From: Tetracentron sinense
Taxonomy: Eukaryota; Streptophyta; Magnoliopsida; Trochodendrales; Trochodendraceae
Reading direction: 5' to 3'
Length of the DNA stretch: 64,000 nucleotides
Assembly: GCA_015143295.1 (NCBI GenBank)
Contig: CM026552.1
Span: 58,832,944 to 58,896,943 of the forward strand
Position numbers and translations under genes: made by a program. A model generated the notes under the pieces. That model was not told the origin of the DNA, did no database searches, and was given only the letters and a program-made list of their open reading frames with translations. This document shows, in pieces, positions 31,700-41,714 of this stretch; positions within the stretch are counted from its first letter, which is position 1, and the number at the start of each line of letters is the position of its first letter.

Positions 31700-32990
31700 T
31701 CACCAAATTTGTCTAACTCTCTTGAAACTCTGCTTGCTAATTCTCAAATTGATATTAATTCTTTCGATAAAAATGAGCTTGCTGAAATTTGTGTTTTATT
31801 TGATGCACAGGTTTCAGGGAAAATAGGTTGGCAACCGCGATTTGAGGAGCTACCTAAGGAAAAGCCAAAGTCTCTACCCTCCAGTGTTGAAGTGCCAAAT
31901 CTAGAGCTTAAGAAACTGCCAAATGGTTTGAAACATGCCTTTTTAGGCCCAAGTGATACCTTCCCTGTTGTAATTTCTTCTGTATTATCTCAACTTCAAG
32001 AAGGTAAATTACTAAAAATTTTAAATGACCATAAATTTGCTATTGGGTGGACTATAGCAGACATTAAGGGAATAAGCCCTTTAGTATGCACCCACAAGAT
32101 AAATCTTGAAGAAGAGGCTAAGGCTTCTAGAGACCCCCAGCTCAGACTAAACCCAACTATGAAAGAAGTTGTAAAATCTGAAGTTTTAAAACTATTGGAT
32201 GCGGGTATTATTTACCCAATTGCCAATAGTAAATGGGTTAGTCCTACGTAGGTGGTACCTAAAAAGTCATGAGTCACTGTTGTGCAGAATGAGCTTGGAG
32301 AGCTAGTCCCCACTAAATTAGTGACCAGGTGGCGAATGTGCATTGACTATAGATAATTAAATGCTGCATCCCGAAAAGATCACTTTCCTTTACCCTTCAT
32401 TGACCAAATATTAGAGAGGGTGGCTGGGCATTCATTCTATTGCTTTTTAGATGGCTATTCTGGTTATTATCAAATTGAAATTGCCTTAGAGGACTAGGAT
32501 AAGACCACTTTTACTTGTCCTTTTGGCACTTATGCATTTCGAAGGATGCCATTTGGACAATGCAATGCCCCAGCCACTTTTCAAAGATGCATGATGAGCA
32601 TGTTTAGTGATATGGTAGAAGATTGTATAGAACTCTTCAAGGATGACCTTACAGTCTTTGGAGATTCTTTTGATGCTTGTCTGCTTAATTTAAAAAAGGG
32701 TATTGATTAGGTGTGAAGAAAAGAACCTTGTGCTTAATTGGGAGAAGTGCCATTTTATGGTATCTTCTGGAATTGTTTTAGGCCACATTGCCTCTTCTAG
32801 AGGGATAGAAGTAGACAAATCAAAAATTGAAATAATACAAAATTTACCCACCCCCAAGACCGTGAAAGATGTGAGATCTTTTCTTGGTCATGTTGGTTTT
32901 TACAGGAGATTTATACAAGATTTTAGTCTTATTTCTAGACCTTTATGTAGTCTCCTTCTCAAGGTTGCTCCCTTTGACTAGACTAAAGCA
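31700..32990 (+). pseudogene. pol: Reverse transcriptase of element F
   Basis: N-terminal linker (PKSLPSSVEVPNLELKKLPN), then RT: AGIIYPIANSKWVSPT, stop, MCIDYR, stop, FLDGYSGYYQIEIA, stop, MPFGQCNAPATFQRCM. The active-site segment is ELFKDDLTVFGDSF (about 32632-32670), with Lys before DD. A frameshift near 32698 moves to CEEKNLVLNWEKCHF and the LGHVGFYRRFI thumb region. Confidence 0.88.
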
Positions 32991-33835
32991 TGCCAAGAAG
33001 CCTTTATAAAGCTAATTGGTAAACTTACGTCCGCTCTCATCATGCAACCACCAGATTGGAATCTTTCATTTGAAATTATGTGTGATGCTAGTGATTATGC
33101 CGTGGGAGCAGTTTTAGGACAACGGAGAGATAAGAAACCATGTATGATCTACTATGCTAGTAGAACCCTTAACAGTGCTCAAATGAATTATACAACAATT
33201 GAAAATGAGTTGCTAGCTGTAGTATTTGCTTTAGATAAATTTCATGCCTATTTGATTGGTTCGCCTATTGGTAACTTTACGGACCATGCGGGGCTTAAGT
33301 ACATTCTTACAAAGAAGGATGCTAAAGCACGACTCATTAGGTGGATTTTATTATTGCAGGAGTTTGATATCACAATTAAGGATAAAAAGGGTGTGGAGAA
33401 TGTAGTGGCTGATCACCTATCAAGACTTGTTTGTGAAAATAATCAGGAAACAATGCTTATTCATGATGATTTTCCAGATGAACATTTATTTTCTATCTCT
33501 AAACTACCATGGTACGCTGATATTGTTAATTATCTTGCTGCAGGAGAGATCCCATTGAATTGGAACACCCAGGATAAACGCAAATTTTTGGTTGAGGTAC
33601 GCAATTTTTATTGGGATGATCCCTATTTGTTCAAATATTGCCTTGACCAAATTATGAGGAGGTGTGTTCCTAATGACGATTTTATGAGTGTCTTAAACTT
33701 TTGTCATTCTGAGGCATGTGGTGGGTACTTTTCTATGAAAAAGACTGTTGCAAAAATTCTGCAGTGGAGATTTTATTATGTCGTTCTTGTGATAGATACC
33801 AGAAATTGGGGGCCATTTCTCACCGGAATATGATG
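32991..33835 (+). pseudogene. pol: RNase H and integrase N-terminus of element F
   Basis: RNase H: EIMCDASDYAVGAVLGQR, YASRTLNSAQMNYTTIENEL, DHAGLKYIL and ENVVADHLSRL. This domain is open for 263 codons from 33042. It continues into the integrase zinc region ([20 protein letters not shown]), which is cut short by a deletion after WRFYY. Confidence 0.86.
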
Positions 33836-34771
33836 CCCCTAAACCCCATTCTAATAATTGAAATTTTTGATTGTTGGGGTATTGACTTTATGGGCCCTTT
33901 TCCCCCATCTTTTGGTTACCTGTATATTTTGGTTGGTGTGGAATATGTGTCCAAGTGGGTTGAGGCCGTGGCTTGCAAATCCAATGATAATAAGACCGTT
34001 ATTAAATTCTTAAAAGAACATATTTTGTCCAGATTCGGGATGCCACAGGCCATCATTAGTGATCAAGGCACCCACTTTTGTAATAGACCTTTTAAGACCT
34101 TAATGAAAAAGTATGGAATTGTTCATAGAGTTTTCACCTCTTACCACGCCCAGACAAGTGGCCAAGTGGAACTTGCCAATAGGGAGATAAAACAAATTCT
34201 TGAAAAGACAGTTAATCCCTACCGTAAGGATTGATCTTTATGACTAACCGACGCGCTTTGGGCATACCGCACTGCTTATAAATCTTCCCTTGGTATGTCC
34301 CCCTATAGGCTTGTTTTTAGAAAGCCTTGCCACTTACCTATGGAGCTTGAACATAAAGCTTTTTGGGCTATTAAAGCCTTTAATTTTGAATTGGGTGAGG
34401 CTAGAAAGTTACGAAAATTCCAATTAACTAAATTGGAAGAGCTTAGAAATGACTCTTATGAGAGCTCTAGAATCTACAAACACAAGATGAAGGTTTTTCA
34501 TGATAAAAGAATTTTGAGAAAATATTTTGAACTGAATCAAAAAGTGTACTTGTATGATTCTAGACTCCATAAGCATCTGGGAAAATTAAGGTCTAGATGG
34601 TATGGCCCCGTCATGGTTAAAAGAGTATTTGATCACGGGGCTGTTGAGGTAGAAGACCCTCGAGACGGTAGAATTTTTAAAGTCAATGGCCACAGACTCA
34701 AGCCCACTCTCGAGAGGCTTCTGGCCGAAGAAGAAATTACCCCTTTTACGGATCCCGTTTACCAGGATTGA
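33836..34771 (+). pseudogene. pol: Integrase of element F
   Basis: In the frame from 33716: [33 protein letters not shown] with the first catalytic Asp, [10 protein letters not shown] with the second, and [10 protein letters not shown] with the Glu. Stop at 34232-34234. C-terminal part (34295-34771) from [20 protein letters not shown] to the [16 protein letters not shown] beta-barrel region is open. Confidence 0.88.
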
Positions 34772-36355
34772 CTTACCTTTGTAAGTCTCTGCATCTTTGT
34801 ATATTAGTTTTTTTTGTTTGTTTGAGCTCACCTAGCAGGTTCCCACTATTGGAAGTTCACTCATATTCTCAAGTGCTATCTACCCTTCCATGTGTTCCTT
34901 TTCCTTATCTTTTATTTCATTTATGGAACATTGAGGACAATGTCTGATTTAGGTTGGGGGGATGATAGTCAAATCTTAATCAAATATCTTTGTCATTTCT
35001 TTTTGCATGAATTGTGGTTTTGCTGTTGAGCGTGAAAATAGGGTGTTTTAATTGAGTCATCTAGACTATTCTTGTCATCTGTTATGAGCAAACTCAAATT
35101 TTTCTTGTACACGTAAGGCATAGTGGATGTTGGTTGTTAAACTCATACTTTAAGAAGACATCTCAGATTTAAGCTAAGACCAATAACCCCTGTGAGTTTT
35201 TGAGCCCTTCGCGTCTTTGGGAGAGATTATTATTATTATTCGGTGTTTTTATTTCATGCGGCATTATTCCCTTATTGGATCTCATTATTTTCTTCACTCC
35301 GTTGTCCATTGGAAATGTCATTACATGGGTTATTGTTTGTTTGGTTGAATCGCCTAAGAAATGATACAGGTCAGTGTAGAAAGTTTGAGCCTTTCAAGCC
35401 AACCCTTATCATTAACAATAAGAGCCACTTTGAGCCTAAAAGAAGCCTTTCTTGAGAAATCCACATGATCTTACCCACTCCACATTGGAGTTGAGCCTAT
35501 TTTATACATTCCATTACCCTTTAAACCAGAGTTTATGCTAGGGATGATAGTTTTGTGGTATTGGAAATTAAAGTGGTATATTGTAAATTCAAAAAAAAAA
35601 AAAAAAAATGACTGCAAATTCAGGTCATGGAAAATTCAGTTGGGATAATGCTGTTCAAAAAAAGAAATGTGTGTTGACAATTTAGAAGTACAAGTTTTGT
35701 TCTACAATGGGAAAAATCAGAAAAAAAGAAGAATAAAGAAGGAAATTTTGAATTGGAAAAGAAGAAGGAACTTATGGATGTTTGGAATAGTTGTTTCACA
35801 ATGAAGATGTATCAATATTCCTAGCATATACCTGGTTTTGTTGATTATCCTTATTCCTTCTTTCTTACAAACCCTACCATTTAGCCCCATTACAACCCCT
35901 GTTGCTGTCCTTTTGATCTTAGGTGGGTTTGTGGTGTGAATAGAGGAATTCCCAATGGATGACATTCCTTCCTTGAGATCTTATTATTATTTGTTTTGGC
36001 TCTTGCAATCTATTTTTCATATGACTGAGAGAAGACCCATAAATCTCTGAGTGCATTATTCTGAGTGATTTAAAATCCTTGTGAGATTTGTTGTCAAAGC
36101 TTTTATCTAGATGTATATCTTATTTGTATGTGTTTTGGGTTTGTTGGCAAGAATGGTTATGAGCTTAGCACACACACACAAATTCTGAGTTTGCTTATTG
36201 ATGGAGAAACTTGGATGTTGTGGTGAATTTCTTGCAAAACCCTTTTTTGAATGATTTGAATGTTGTAGCCTATATTCATGAAGATCGATTGATTAAGTGA
36301 TTTGCTTGAGAGTTGATTTATTGCTAGGGACTAGCAATATTCAGGTTGGGGGGTG
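34772..36355 (+). other. Non-coding 3' region of element F with polypurine tract
   Basis: About 1.6 kb between integrase and LTR with no ORF above 82 codons and no recognised domain; Athila elements often have an env-like ORF or long spacer here. Contains TTTAGGTTGGGGGGATGATAG near 34948, resembling a duplicated polypurine tract, an 18-A run (35591-35608), a CACACACA stretch near 36172 and the terminal tract CAGGTTGGGGGG before the LTR. Confidence 0.7.
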
Positions 36356-37549
36356 TGATGAGTGTGCAAAAGTACACTCAAAACCAGTTATTTTGTAACC
36401 CTTTAGAACCCCTTTTAGTCTGAATTATTGATTTAAAGCCTACATTCTAAACTTGTTTCCTCATTTGTTGATTGCAAATTCTAATCATTTTATATGATAT
36501 TTTATGTAGGGAATTCGAGTAAAAAAGTCTCATGGAAATCAGCAAAAGGAAAAGAGTCAAAAAAGATGAAAAAATAGGCAAAGTGGCGAAACGGCGATCT
36601 AGGCGATTGATCGGCGATCCTCGGCGATCGATCGGAAGGCGATGATTGTTTCTGGATTTTTGCGATTAAAGGCCCGATCGATCAGCACCCTTGCCCGATC
36701 GATCGGTGGTTGTGGGACTAGCGTTTTTGGCTGTGAATTGACTATTTTGATCGAGATGTTTTGGGAACTTTCTCTTTTTGCTTAGTTTCATTCTTCTTTT
36801 TCCCTTTTAGTTATTTAAACTCATAAAGGAGTGTTGGGAGGATAGCTCTGAACCTCGGACCCTTGAATCATCTCTTTTCTCTTATTGTTTTGGTTTTTCT
36901 CTCTGTATGGATTGCTAAAACCCTAGCCTTGACTAGGGTGAAATTCTCTTGATAAGGTAATGTTAGTTTGAGTTAATCCAATTAGTGCTTTTAACGTCTA
37001 TGATTTCTATGTTAGTTGTTCTTCTTGTTTGATCTCTTTAAATTGAATCTCTGGGATTTAAACCTTTTCATGAGTTCAGTCAGGCTTTTCTCGTAGTTGA
37101 GTAATAATTCTTGATTTCTCAAACGAAGAACCTTCATCTTAGCGGACATTAATCTTTGCTGTGGTATTGCCTCCGGGTATATCGTCGTCCTCGAGTTTTT
37201 TCGATAAAGTGCGAGCTTGGGTTAAAATTCGTTTTGAATAATTGACTATAGATCTATTTTAACTTTTTATTATAATCTGAATTTCTAAAATCTTCCGATT
37301 AAGGGTTTGGGATGTGAAACCCTCAATTGAGTTATACCTTGGACAATCAAATTGACATTATACCATTAAGGGGAGGAAACCTGATGCCTTGGCGCTTTTT
37401 CTCACTGATATCTTCCTCAATTTAGTTAAACATTTTCTAACAAAGATCCAACAAACCCTTCTCCATTATTGTTCCTTATCTTCACTACTCTCTATGGTTC
37501 GACAACCCCCTTTACTGTACTGCAAAGTACCACGTATCTTTGAGCGACA
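36356..37549 (+). repeat. 3' LTR of element F
   Basis: Starts TGATGAGTGTGCAAAAG (boundary within 2 bases) and ends TTGAGCGACA, about 1.19 kb. Contains GGCGATCTAGGCGATTGATC and CCGATCGATC sites at 36593-36712, a motif otherwise found in the Tekay-type LTRs of this window. Confidence 0.78.
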
Positions 37550-38019
37550 TTAGGGCATATTCAAGGATATGTCATATCTAGCTCACAAGAAAATAAGACA
37601 AGCATGACAGTGCTGGACATTGGGCCAGTCAAGGATGTTGGTGCACATTTTCTATTTTTGCTAAAGAGTATTTACATACCCAGCTCACAAGTCATTATAA
37701 GGGCACTAACATCTAGCTCACAAGATAAGCATGACAAGTCAAGACAATACAAGCATGACAAGACAAGTATGATTCTAAACAAGAACAAGACAAGACATGC
37801 ATGATTCTGACGAGACAAGAACAAGACAAGTATGAGCTTTTAAACACGACAAGCAAGTTTTTGAAAATACGAAAAGCTATTTTCAAGAATAAGTTATGAA
37901 TTTGAGCACGGGTTTTATTCGGAGTTTTTGCATATAGTTTCACGCATGCCATGGTATCATGTTTAATGAGTTGAAATTGTAATTGTTATCATGTTATTAC
38001 TATTGTTAGCTAGTAGCTT

Positions 38020-38051
38020 GTACTCGCTAAGTATTCCATACTCAGCCGTAC
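38020..38051 (+). other. Conserved LTR stem-loop (G), with covarying pair
   Basis: GTAC, TC, stem GCTAAGTAT, loop TCC, arm ATACTCAGC, C, GTAC. The G-T wobble of other copies is a T-A pair here (ATAC for ATGC), while one other pair is lost (A opposite C). Confidence 0.72.
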
Positions 38052-38057
38052 ATATTG

Positions 38058-38183
38058 ATGTCGGCAGGTACACAGTTCGACATTTGTGCTCCTGTTCCTT
38101 GGATCGAGGAGGATTACGGTGAGGAGGAGCCTCAGGTGGAGGTCAGAGACCTAGATAGTTGGCCTTACCCAGAGTACTCTTGA
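38058..38183 (+). CDS. Conserved LTR small ORF, 41 aa (G)
   Basis: MSAGTQFDICAPVPWIEEDY, then GEEEPQVEVRDLDSWPYPEYS and TGA. It combines the N-terminal FDICAPxPW motif of the A/D families with the C-terminal RDLDxWPYxxY motif of B and J1, so both motifs appear ancestral. Function unknown. Confidence 0.57.
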   Translation: MSAGTQFDICAPVPWIEEDYGEEEPQVEVRDLDSWPYPEYS

Positions 38184-38450
38184 GAGAGAGAGACTTTCAT
38201 GATTTTGTATTTTGATGGTGGCCATGTCCACCTTTACTTGTATGTTTTGTATCTAACTTGGAATACTGGCCAGGTATATAGAAAGAACAAATTTTAGTTT
38301 ACGTTTCCGCATTGACTTAGCTTCCGCACTCTGTATCATGTCTTCATTATATTATGTTATGCCTTGTTCAGTATACAGGATGGTTTGCCAGGTTATGTAT
38401 AGTACACCTAAAGTCTCACCTAATTCCTAGGGGGATTAGGGGGCACAACA

Positions 38451-38530
38451 TAATGAGAGTTACAAATCAGCAACATTGAAGGTTACTAAAACTTTCATAC
38501 CACCTAGTAGCTTAATTTCTCAAGCGTTAT
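38451..38530 (-). pseudogene. Element O: Reina-type gypsy pol remnant, C-terminal piece
   Basis: On the minus strand, continuing from 40753 after removal of solo LTR H: YDNA*EIKLLGGMKVLVTFN, then VADL. This matches the integrase C-terminal end of Reina-type chromoviruses (pattern NDNAY...LP...TFNVxDL, recalled). It is cut by G at 38450. Weathered, with stops. Confidence 0.6.
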
Positions 38531-38831
38531 TGTCGCGACCCAAAACCCACCCTAGGAGTTAGAGTGAACTTTGGACAACTAATCATGACTTACATAACTT
38601 GCTTGACAAACCATCCTGCGAAAACCCACAGAGCATATACAAAAGAGGACATAAATAGCAGAAACATACTCTAACATGGCACAGAGGAAGACTTAACCAA
38701 ACCTCTATGTATACATGTGATCCAAGTTTATACAAAAAGATACACAAAAGAAAGTGCGGATAGGCCCGCCAAAATACATGAACATATATCTCTGAACTCA
38801 CCCACAGCTATTCACTCATAATCTACCACCT

Positions 38832-38951
38832 CTAGTAATAACCCGCTGCCGAAGGTTCCTCTACAGGTTCCTCGACATACTCCTCCTCCATCTAAGGGCT
38901 CGAAGCACAGATATCGAAAGGAGCAGCTGCTCCGCAGTCACCTGTCGACAT
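38832..38951 (-). pseudogene. LTR small ORF with Trp-to-stop (H)
   Basis: MSTGDCGAAAPFDICASSP, then TAG in place of the invariant Trp, followed by MEEEYVEEPVEEPSAAGYY and TAG. Apart from the stop, the frame is the same length as in D, C, E and J2. Confidence 0.7.
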
Positions 38952-38956
38952 AAGAA

Positions 38957-38988
38957 GTACGGCTGAGCATGGAATACTTAGCGGGTAC
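38957..38988 (-). other. Conserved LTR stem-loop (H)
   Basis: GTAC/GTAC outer pair, stem GCTAAGTAT, loop TCC, arm ATGCTCAGC; one A-C mismatch. Confidence 0.72.
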
Positions 38989-39265
38989 CAAATGCTAACC
39001 AACAGTCATAGCAAAACCATAGCAATATAGAAAGCATGAAGCAGTTCACATATATAAAGCAGGAACAATTCATATCATCACCAGAAAGTAAAGCAGTTTA
39101 TAATCATGCTTGCATTCGTAAAAGCCGATAAGATCATTGAAAACATCGTGCACTTGACTTGACTTAAAACACCATTTTCGTGCTTGAAAACCTGTCTTGT
39201 CTCTCTTGCTTGATCATGTCGAGCGTGTCAAGCGTGCTTGCTTGGAATTTAAACATGTCCATGCT

Positions 39266-39450
39266 ACTTGTGAGGGAAGGGAGATCCTTCTTCCTAAATG
39301 CTCATGCTTGCCATGTCATGTTCCATGCTTGCTTGGAAAATAAACTACTTGTGAGGGAAGGGAGACCCTTCTTCCTAAATGCACTTACGAGGGAAGGGAA
39401 ACCCTTCTTTATGATATGTACTTGCGAGGGAAGGGGGACCCTTCTTTATG
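39266..39450 (-). repeat. Triloop hairpin array in solo LTR H
   Basis: Four GAGGGAAGGG(A/G)GAYCCTTC units on the plus strand with TACTTGTG or TACTTGCG linkers; equivalent to the arrays in A and D. Confidence 0.78.
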
Positions 39451-40347
39451 CATGATAGTCTTGTTCTTGCCAAAAGTGAGGTAAAACATATCGTAGGATA
39501 TGTCCCACCTCTAATTCTCGTTCTTGAAAAACCTCAGTAAATCATGTCATGCATGCCGTGCCCGTGGAATCGTGTGCATACTTGCATTTGAATTTACATA
39601 TGACAATTGGGTAATTCACAATACACATAACCTCAATAATTTGAGCAAGTCAATATTCATGTAATTTAGGGAAAACAAGAAAGCACACTATCATAGGCCC
39701 TAGCAACTTCCATAATTAATGAAGCATGCATTTCTTAATTTACAGCTCATTTTATTCACCTTGGCATTTCATCAAACATGGGGTGTGTTCATCATTTATT
39801 AAACCTACATTATGCTTTTCTAGGTGGATTGATGCTCACATCACACATGTATGTTCATTATATATACAATGCCCTCTCCATTTCATTCATCACAATCATA
39901 CACATGGCATCCAATCGCCCATTTACATCCAACAACCATCCATTCATCCCATTAGGTTCACACATTAGGGAAACTATAAGGAAAAAGGGAAGAAAAGAGG
40001 TATGAACTAGGAGGGTAGTAAAAGGTACCGACCTTAACAAATGAGGGAAGAAACCCCTTGCAAAAACGTGCGTGAGTCGCTGCCCTAGCTTGGGGAAAGT
40101 GCTCCCCACGAGCTTGAGCCGAGAACTTGAAGAAGAACGAGCTTGTGATGATCTAGGGTTCTTAAAACCCTTTGATTTCTTCCCAAAAGTAAACCCTAGG
40201 TTAGAATCCCCTTTCTGCTCTCTCCTTATCTCTCAAATACTCTAAGTGTAGTGAATGGAGCCCTAAGGGCTCGAGCAAGCCTTAATAGGAAAGGGTTTAA
40301 TGTCCAAAAGACGAAAAAGCCTTTACTGAAATTCTGTAAAACGCGAT

Positions 40348-40534
40348 ATACCGATCGATCGGTGGTAACTACCGAGCGATCGGTCGCCTACCGAGCGATC
40401 GGTGTTCTTGACTGAGCTCTCGGTCAAAAACATGATCTCTAGAAAATTTTCCCATACAAAAAAGTTAACCAGTCGATAGCTACCGATCGATCGGTTGTGG
40501 ACGGATCGATTGCTGTTGTGGACCGAGCGATCGG
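40348..40534 (-). repeat. CGATCG palindrome cassette in solo LTR H
   Basis: Six sites including two perfect ACCGATCGATCGGT palindromes and three CCGAGCGATCGGT variants, in the same order as D read in reverse. Confidence 0.87.
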
Positions 40535-40752
40535 TGCTCTCCAGGTCGAAACTGTTTTGGCCATATCTTTTGACTCGTTCGTCGGATTTTGACGATTCAA
40601 CTTGCGTTGGGTTCGTACTTCGAAAAGGAACATTTTTGACATTTCAGAATTTTTAATTTCTTCCTTATTTATTAATTGTACTACATTAAAGGCAAATTGG
40701 CTACGAAATTACCATGCATTAAGCATGAAAAAGTCCGGGGCTCTATAGTTAT

Positions 40753-40974
40753 CATAAAGACACTTCAACACCTAAATGGTTCATTATCCCTAACACATAA
40801 GTTGCCATAGTTTCCTCTTGAAAATCTCTCCTTATGAATATAGATACAAATCAATTTTCATTCTTTGAACTTTACATGTCTTTGATGTTTGCTGACTACT
40901 TTCTTATACTTCTTGTTAGTGTCTTCTAATATCTTCCTGGAAAGTATGCCGCTTCTTAATTTTAGAAAAACAGT
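40753..40974 (-). pseudogene. Element O: Reina-type gypsy pol remnant, integrase C-terminal piece
   Basis: Minus strand reads NKKYKKVVSKHQRHVKFKE, a stop, LICIYIHKERFSRGNYGNL and RDNEPF with a frameshift, and continues across H into 38530. KERF...G.Y...L...GPF is the C-terminal integrase signature of Reina-type chromoviruses (recalled pattern). O is the oldest layer seen: H, G and the copia LTR K all interrupt it. Confidence 0.62.
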
Positions 40975-41425
40975 TCTTGGGGGGCAAACAACGAATCCCA
41001 AGATCTGACTATGACTCTAATTGATTTTATTCAATGAAGGATAAAAAGAACAATAACCTTTGCGACTTTGATATTGATAAGTCAAATCCACGTTATAGAA
41101 CGATACCTGCAAAACTTCCCAAGTGTAAAGTGTCCTTCGTGATTCACATGAACCTTCTTTATCTTCTAAAGTTTTTCTCTAATGGAAGTTAATGGCTCTT
41201 CCAATTCAAGCTCTATGATCTTTTGTTCTTTTCTTGAACTCAAGATCCTTTCTTGATTAACAAGATTGGTTCTGCTTTTGTTCAAGATCCAAACTAGAAT
41301 CAAGAGAAAAGAAAATGGGAGTATGACCTTACAACTACTACAAGAAGGAGAGAGGGGCATGAGCTAGAGAAGAGGGAGAGAGAAAAATGTTGGGGAGGAT
41401 TAACTCCAAGGGGTGGACGTCCCAC

Positions 41426-41437
41426 CTTATATATAGA
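41426..41437 (-). promoter_or_regulatory. Putative TATA box in copia K LTR
   Basis: Minus strand TATATATAAGG followed about 30 nt later by CTTGGAGTTAATCC and a CT-rich initiator-like region. Position within the LTR fits the U3/R border. Confidence 0.5.
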
Positions 41438-41581
41438 ATCTCTTGGATTGCTTTCTTGCAATCCAAGACTCCTCTCTCTAATCCTAATCCAATTAGAATT
41501 CCCTCAAAAGATTCCTTAATGATAATTCTCAATTAATTAGGATTTATCTTAGTAAGAAATTAACCTTATGCTTTAGTAACA

Positions 41582-41621
41582 AACTAATCTTATCTTTATC
41601 TATTAGGATAATTAATTAGTA
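41582..41621 (+). repeat. Target-site duplication of LINE P, left copy (40 bp)
   Basis: Matches 48344-48383 at 38 of 40 positions (a CT/TC swap). It sits in the copia K LTR on both sides. Unusually long for a LINE duplication. Confidence 0.82.
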
Positions 41622-41714
41622 GTGCTATGAATATTGAAGAGTTCTGGAGGTGCATTTTAGCATAGGTTTTTCTAGGTGCATGTTAGCACTTAAATTTGGT
41701 AAGTTCTCTATCTT

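Larger units (their letters stand above)
30411..37549 (+). mobile_element. Element F: Athila-type Ty3/gypsy, 5' end displaced by C
   Basis: Gag C-terminal part, protease, RT, RNase H, integrase in gypsy order, a 1.6-kb non-coding 3' region, polypurine tract and 3' LTR. Lineage call rests on the gag motif around YNPTWKNHPNFSWS, protease DLGASVNLMPYSVY, CEEKNLVLNWEKCHFMV and [10 protein letters not shown], which are Athila-like. Right end CGACA at 37549 abuts the partial LTR G, in which F is inserted. F's 5' part is left of the window. Confidence 0.88.
37550..38450 (+). repeat. Element G: partial Tekay-type LTR, 3' part
   Basis: Begins within the TAGGGCATAT...ATATGTC block (homologous to about 59106 in I) because F interrupts it; its left part is off-window. 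Ends GGGGCACAACA. Most like B/J1 (GGTGGCCATGTCCACC, AACTTGGAATAC). No primer site follows, so this was a 3' or solo LTR. It is inserted in the Reina-type remnant O. Confidence 0.85.
38531..40747 (-). mobile_element. Solo LTR H (CGATCG family)
   Basis: TGTCGCGACC at left; GGGGCTCTATA at right (TATAGAG on the minus strand, one change from TGTAGAG). 2217 bp, flanked by perfect GTTAT at 38526-38530 and 40748-40752. Contains a small ORF with a stop, stem-loop (38957-38988), hairpin array (about 39266-39450) and palindromes (40348-40534). Confidence 0.95.
40975..41621 (-). repeat. 3' LTR of copia K, left part (R-U5 side), with TATA box
   Basis: Continuous with 48384-49836 after removing LINE P. 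On the minus strand TATATATAAGG at about 41437-41426 is a likely TATA box. A CT-rich stretch (41340-41400) lies downstream of it. The end near 40975 is inferred from the switch to Reina-type coding sequence. The last 40 bases are the LINE target duplication. Confidence 0.68.

Noticed and set aside
35591-35608. 18-A run as the tail of a retroposed transcript
   Set aside because: No duplications, no upstream polyadenylation signal and the flanks are continuous Athila spacer.
34772-36355. env-like gene in the Athila 3' region
   Set aside because: No ORF above 82 codons, no signal peptide or transmembrane pattern on the plus strand.
38451-38530. Host gene exon between G and H
   Set aside because: The minus-strand frame joins across H to a Reina-type integrase C-terminus, so it is a retrotransposon remnant.
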